From: a virus
DNA: 23,038 bases
Direction: 5' to 3' (one strand)
IMG/VR virus record: IMGVR_UViG_3300026097_000711
Span: 1 to 23,038 of that record
Shown in pieces: positions 21,948-23,038 of this stretch. Position 1 is the first letter of the stretch; each line of letters begins with the position of its first letter. The notes under the pieces are model-generated. The model saw nothing but the letters and a program-made list of their open reading frames with translations, made no database searches and was not told the origin of the DNA. A program made the translations under genes and the position numbers.

Positions 21948-22503
21948 TATTGATATAGATTTTGTCGACAGAGAACAAGCACTAGAGTTATTTAAACACA
22001 CTAGAGCTAGTCGATACGAAGACAATAAGATTGTGAAGCATAATACAGGTGTATATCTTCACGAAGTCCCAGTTGATGCTGTATCTAATCTATGTGCGGT
22101 ACCGTACGATCAGGCAGACGAATATGGGTACTTTAAACTTGACTTCTTAAATGTAAGTATGTATAACGGTGTTCGCAGTGAAGAACATCTTGTAGAACTT
22201 ATGAACAAGGAGCCGCTATGGGATTTGTTAGAGCAGGAAGATTTTGTCAACCTTTTGTTCCACATCAACGGACACGTCAGCATTTGCCAACAGATGAAAC
22301 CGAGAAGCATAGAACATCTGGCGGCAGTGCTAGCAGTAATTCGCCCGGCCAAGAGACACTTAATAGGAAAGACGTGGGAAGAAGTTCTAGAAGAAGTTTG
22401 GACTAAACCCGAAGAAGGTTATTATTTTAAGAAGTCGCATGCTACAGCTTACGCAGTTGCTATTGTTGTACAGATAAATTTAATTTGTGAACAGATTAGT
22501 TAG
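21940..22503 (+). CDS. miniature DnaE-like protein (condensed Pol III alpha)
   Basis: A 187-residue protein that keeps pieces of the bacterial replicative polymerase alpha subunit in the right order. PDIDIDF (2-8) matches the palm PDxDxDF motif that carries two of the three catalytic aspartates. TGVYL (36-40) matches the HAAGVVI region, GYFKLDFL (63-70) the KFDFLGL motif, and KPRSIEHLAAVLAVIRPA (120-137) the KPxxFEDLIAxxALYRPG segment. YYFKKSHATAYAVAIVVQ (161-178) matches the FNKSHAAAYxLxAYQ motif. A normal DnaE is about 1,100 residues, so the PHP domain, most of the palm and the C-terminal parts are missing. Catalysis seems unlikely with so much deleted; DNA binding or a scaffold role are options. 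I recall similar proteins in T4-like cyanophages. Eight-base overlap with both neighbours' ends. Confidence 0.8.
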   Translation: MPDIDIDFVDREQALELFKHTRASRYEDNKIVKHNTGVYLHEVPVDAVSNLCAVPYDQADEYGYFKLDFLNVSMYNGVRSEEHLVELMNKEPLWDLLEQEDFVNLLFHINGHVSICQQMKPRSIEHLAAVLAVIRPAKRHLIGKTWEEVLEEVWTKPEEGYYFKKSHATAYAVAIVVQINLICEQIS

Positions 22504-22867
22504 GCTTTCTAACCAGCGTAATTGATTTTCTCTTTACTCTTTTTACTATAATATCATTGAGGCTGGTACATGGTCCTAGCAATAATTTTACATCTTTAGT
22601 GTTAAAGTTTCTTATTGCGTATCTAAATTCACCGATGTCTTTGTTTAAGAATATGTTAATTGGAATTTGTCTATTTGATTCCCACCACCATACTTCACCA
22701 AGTTCTAAAAATTTAGATTTTTCTTCTTCAGTTTTTAGTGTTTCATAAACATACATGCTGGTTATGCTAGCATCTTGGTTGATTATGATGCCAACATATT
22801 CTTTGTCTACATGGTTAATAACGCTGATGAATGGAAAGTTTTCTTGTAGATTTTCTGATATTTTCAT
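22496..22867 (-). CDS. conserved phage protein on the minus strand, function unknown
   Basis: A 123-residue protein. The stretch YVGIIINQDASITSMYVYE (24-42) and LGEVWWWESNRQIPINIFL (56-74) resemble a family I remember from T4-like cyanophages near structural genes, without a known role. It is basic near its C-terminus (KRVKRKSITLVRK). Its 3' end overlaps the convergent DnaE-like gene by 8 bases, with a small hairpin over the two stops. Upstream, a minus-strand TATAAATA box lies 48 bases before the ATG. The start codon has no Shine-Dalgarno. Confidence 0.82.
   Translation of the reverse strand: MKISENLQENFPFISVINHVDKEYVGIIINQDASITSMYVYETLKTEEEKSKFLELGEVWWWESNRQIPINIFLNKDIGEFRYAIRNFNTKDVKLLLGPCTSLNDIIVKRVKRKSITLVRKPN
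22499..22513. terminator. small convergent hairpin, possible bidirectional terminator
   Basis: GTTAG (22499-22503) pairs with CTAAC (22509-22513) around a GCTTT loop. It lies over the stop codons of the two convergent genes. The stem is short and only T-rich sequence follows on the plus strand, so the terminator role is uncertain. Confidence 0.35.
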
Positions 22868-22868
22868 A

Positions 22869-22876
22869 GATAAATA
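22869..22876 (+). promoter_or_regulatory. T4-type late promoter box (GATAAATA) for the last gene
   Basis: GATAAATA fits NATAAATA. It ends 20 bases before the ATG at 22897, leaving a leader of about 13 bases that carries AAAGG (22881-22885). This is the usual geometry of a T4 late promoter and suits a virion gene. It lies two bases past the start codon of the minus-strand gene. Confidence 0.65.
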
Positions 22877-22896
22877 TGTAAAAGGTCCTAAACTGT

Positions 22897-23038
22897 ATGC
22901 AACAAAGTTATGTGTATTTATATCGAAATCAAATTGATGTGTTTACAAATTCTACAACATCATGGACCCCTGAAAGGTATCGCAGAGTGTATAATAGAAA
23001 TTTAAAAGTTTATCGTGGCGTTGACAACACCGTTGATT
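22897..23038 (+). CDS. 5' end of a probable late (virion) gene, partial
   Basis: The first 47 codons are open to the window end. The frame has an in-frame stop at 22879, so the start is the ATG at 22897. The protein begins MQQSYVYLYRNQIDVFTNS and continues with WTPERYRRVYNRNLKVYRGVDNTVD. This resembles the start of structural or tail-associated proteins in T4-like cyanophages as I remember them. The late promoter box directly upstream supports a late role. Length and identity cannot be judged because the gene runs off the window. Confidence 0.68.
   Translation, partial: MQQSYVYLYRNQIDVFTNSTTSWTPERYRRVYNRNLKVYRGVDNTVD
22915..22922 (-). promoter_or_regulatory. T4 late promoter box (TATAAATA) facing the minus-strand gene
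   Basis: The plus strand reads TATTTATA; its complement is a perfect TATAAATA 48 bases upstream of the minus-strand ATG at 22867. It lies inside the first codons of the plus-strand gene, so the divergent pair would overlap. Expected leader about 40 bases. Confidence 0.5.

Noticed and set aside
22557-22937. Short plus-strand frames opposite the minus-strand gene at 22496-22867
   Set aside because: The minus-strand product matches a remembered phage family and has its own late box; the plus frames show no motif or ribosome site.
1-23038. tRNA genes, CRISPR arrays, insertion sequences, integrase or attachment sites
   Set aside because: None seen: coding is almost continuous, gaps are short, and no cloverleaf-like, repeat-spacer or transposase signal was found by eye.

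Overview
The window is a compact piece of a T4-like (Straboviridae/Kyanoviridae-type) myovirus genome. It is probably marine, and it most resembles the T4-like cyanophage and pelagiphage groups. The evidence is a recognisable T4 recombination and replication set (gp32 single-stranded DNA-binding protein, UvsX, a UvsY-like mediator, UvsW helicase), very tight gene packing with ATGA/TAATG overlaps, low GC content, and T4-type late promoter boxes (NATAAATA) at transcription-unit starts. I see no photosynthesis gene or other decisive host marker, so the host is left open. No tRNA, integrase, transposase or CRISPR array was seen.

Layout. (1) 1-4172: tail of an upstream gene, an acidic 397-residue protein with Cys cluster, a clear intrinsic terminator, a sigma70-like promoter overlapping a late box, then gp32, a structured gp32-uvsX gap, uvsX, a small acidic protein and uvsY. 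(2) 4169-14365: a ten-kilobase island of sugar and surface-glycan type enzymes. It holds two class I methyltransferases, a phosphoribosyltransferase-HAD phosphatase fusion, a nucleotidyltransferase-cupin fusion, five GT-A glycosyltransferases with DxD motifs, a polysaccharide pyruvyltransferase-like protein and three paralogous Kdo/capsule-type transferases. Two genes in it are on the minus strand behind their own late promoter box. (3) 14404-17532: an unrecognised 393-residue protein, UvsW and a conserved unknown protein. (4) 17529-20158: one more glycosyltransferase, one more methyltransferase, a small conserved protein and a full set of S-adenosylmethionine synthetase (MetK) motifs. (5) 20151-22503: conserved phage unknowns (one with a C2HC finger), a VOC-fold protein and a 187-residue condensed DnaE-like protein. 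(6) 22496-23038: a minus-strand conserved unknown and, divergent from it, the start of a probable late/virion gene, each behind a NATAAATA box.

How it may work together (inference): the recombination genes serve phage DNA replication. The island could assemble and attach a phage-specified glycan to the virion, to phage DNA, or to the infected cell surface. MetK could feed S-adenosylmethionine to the three or four methyltransferases. The three observations most worth following are the phage MetK beside methyltransferases, the glycan island placed between uvsY and uvsW with internal paralogue families, and the miniature DnaE-like protein.
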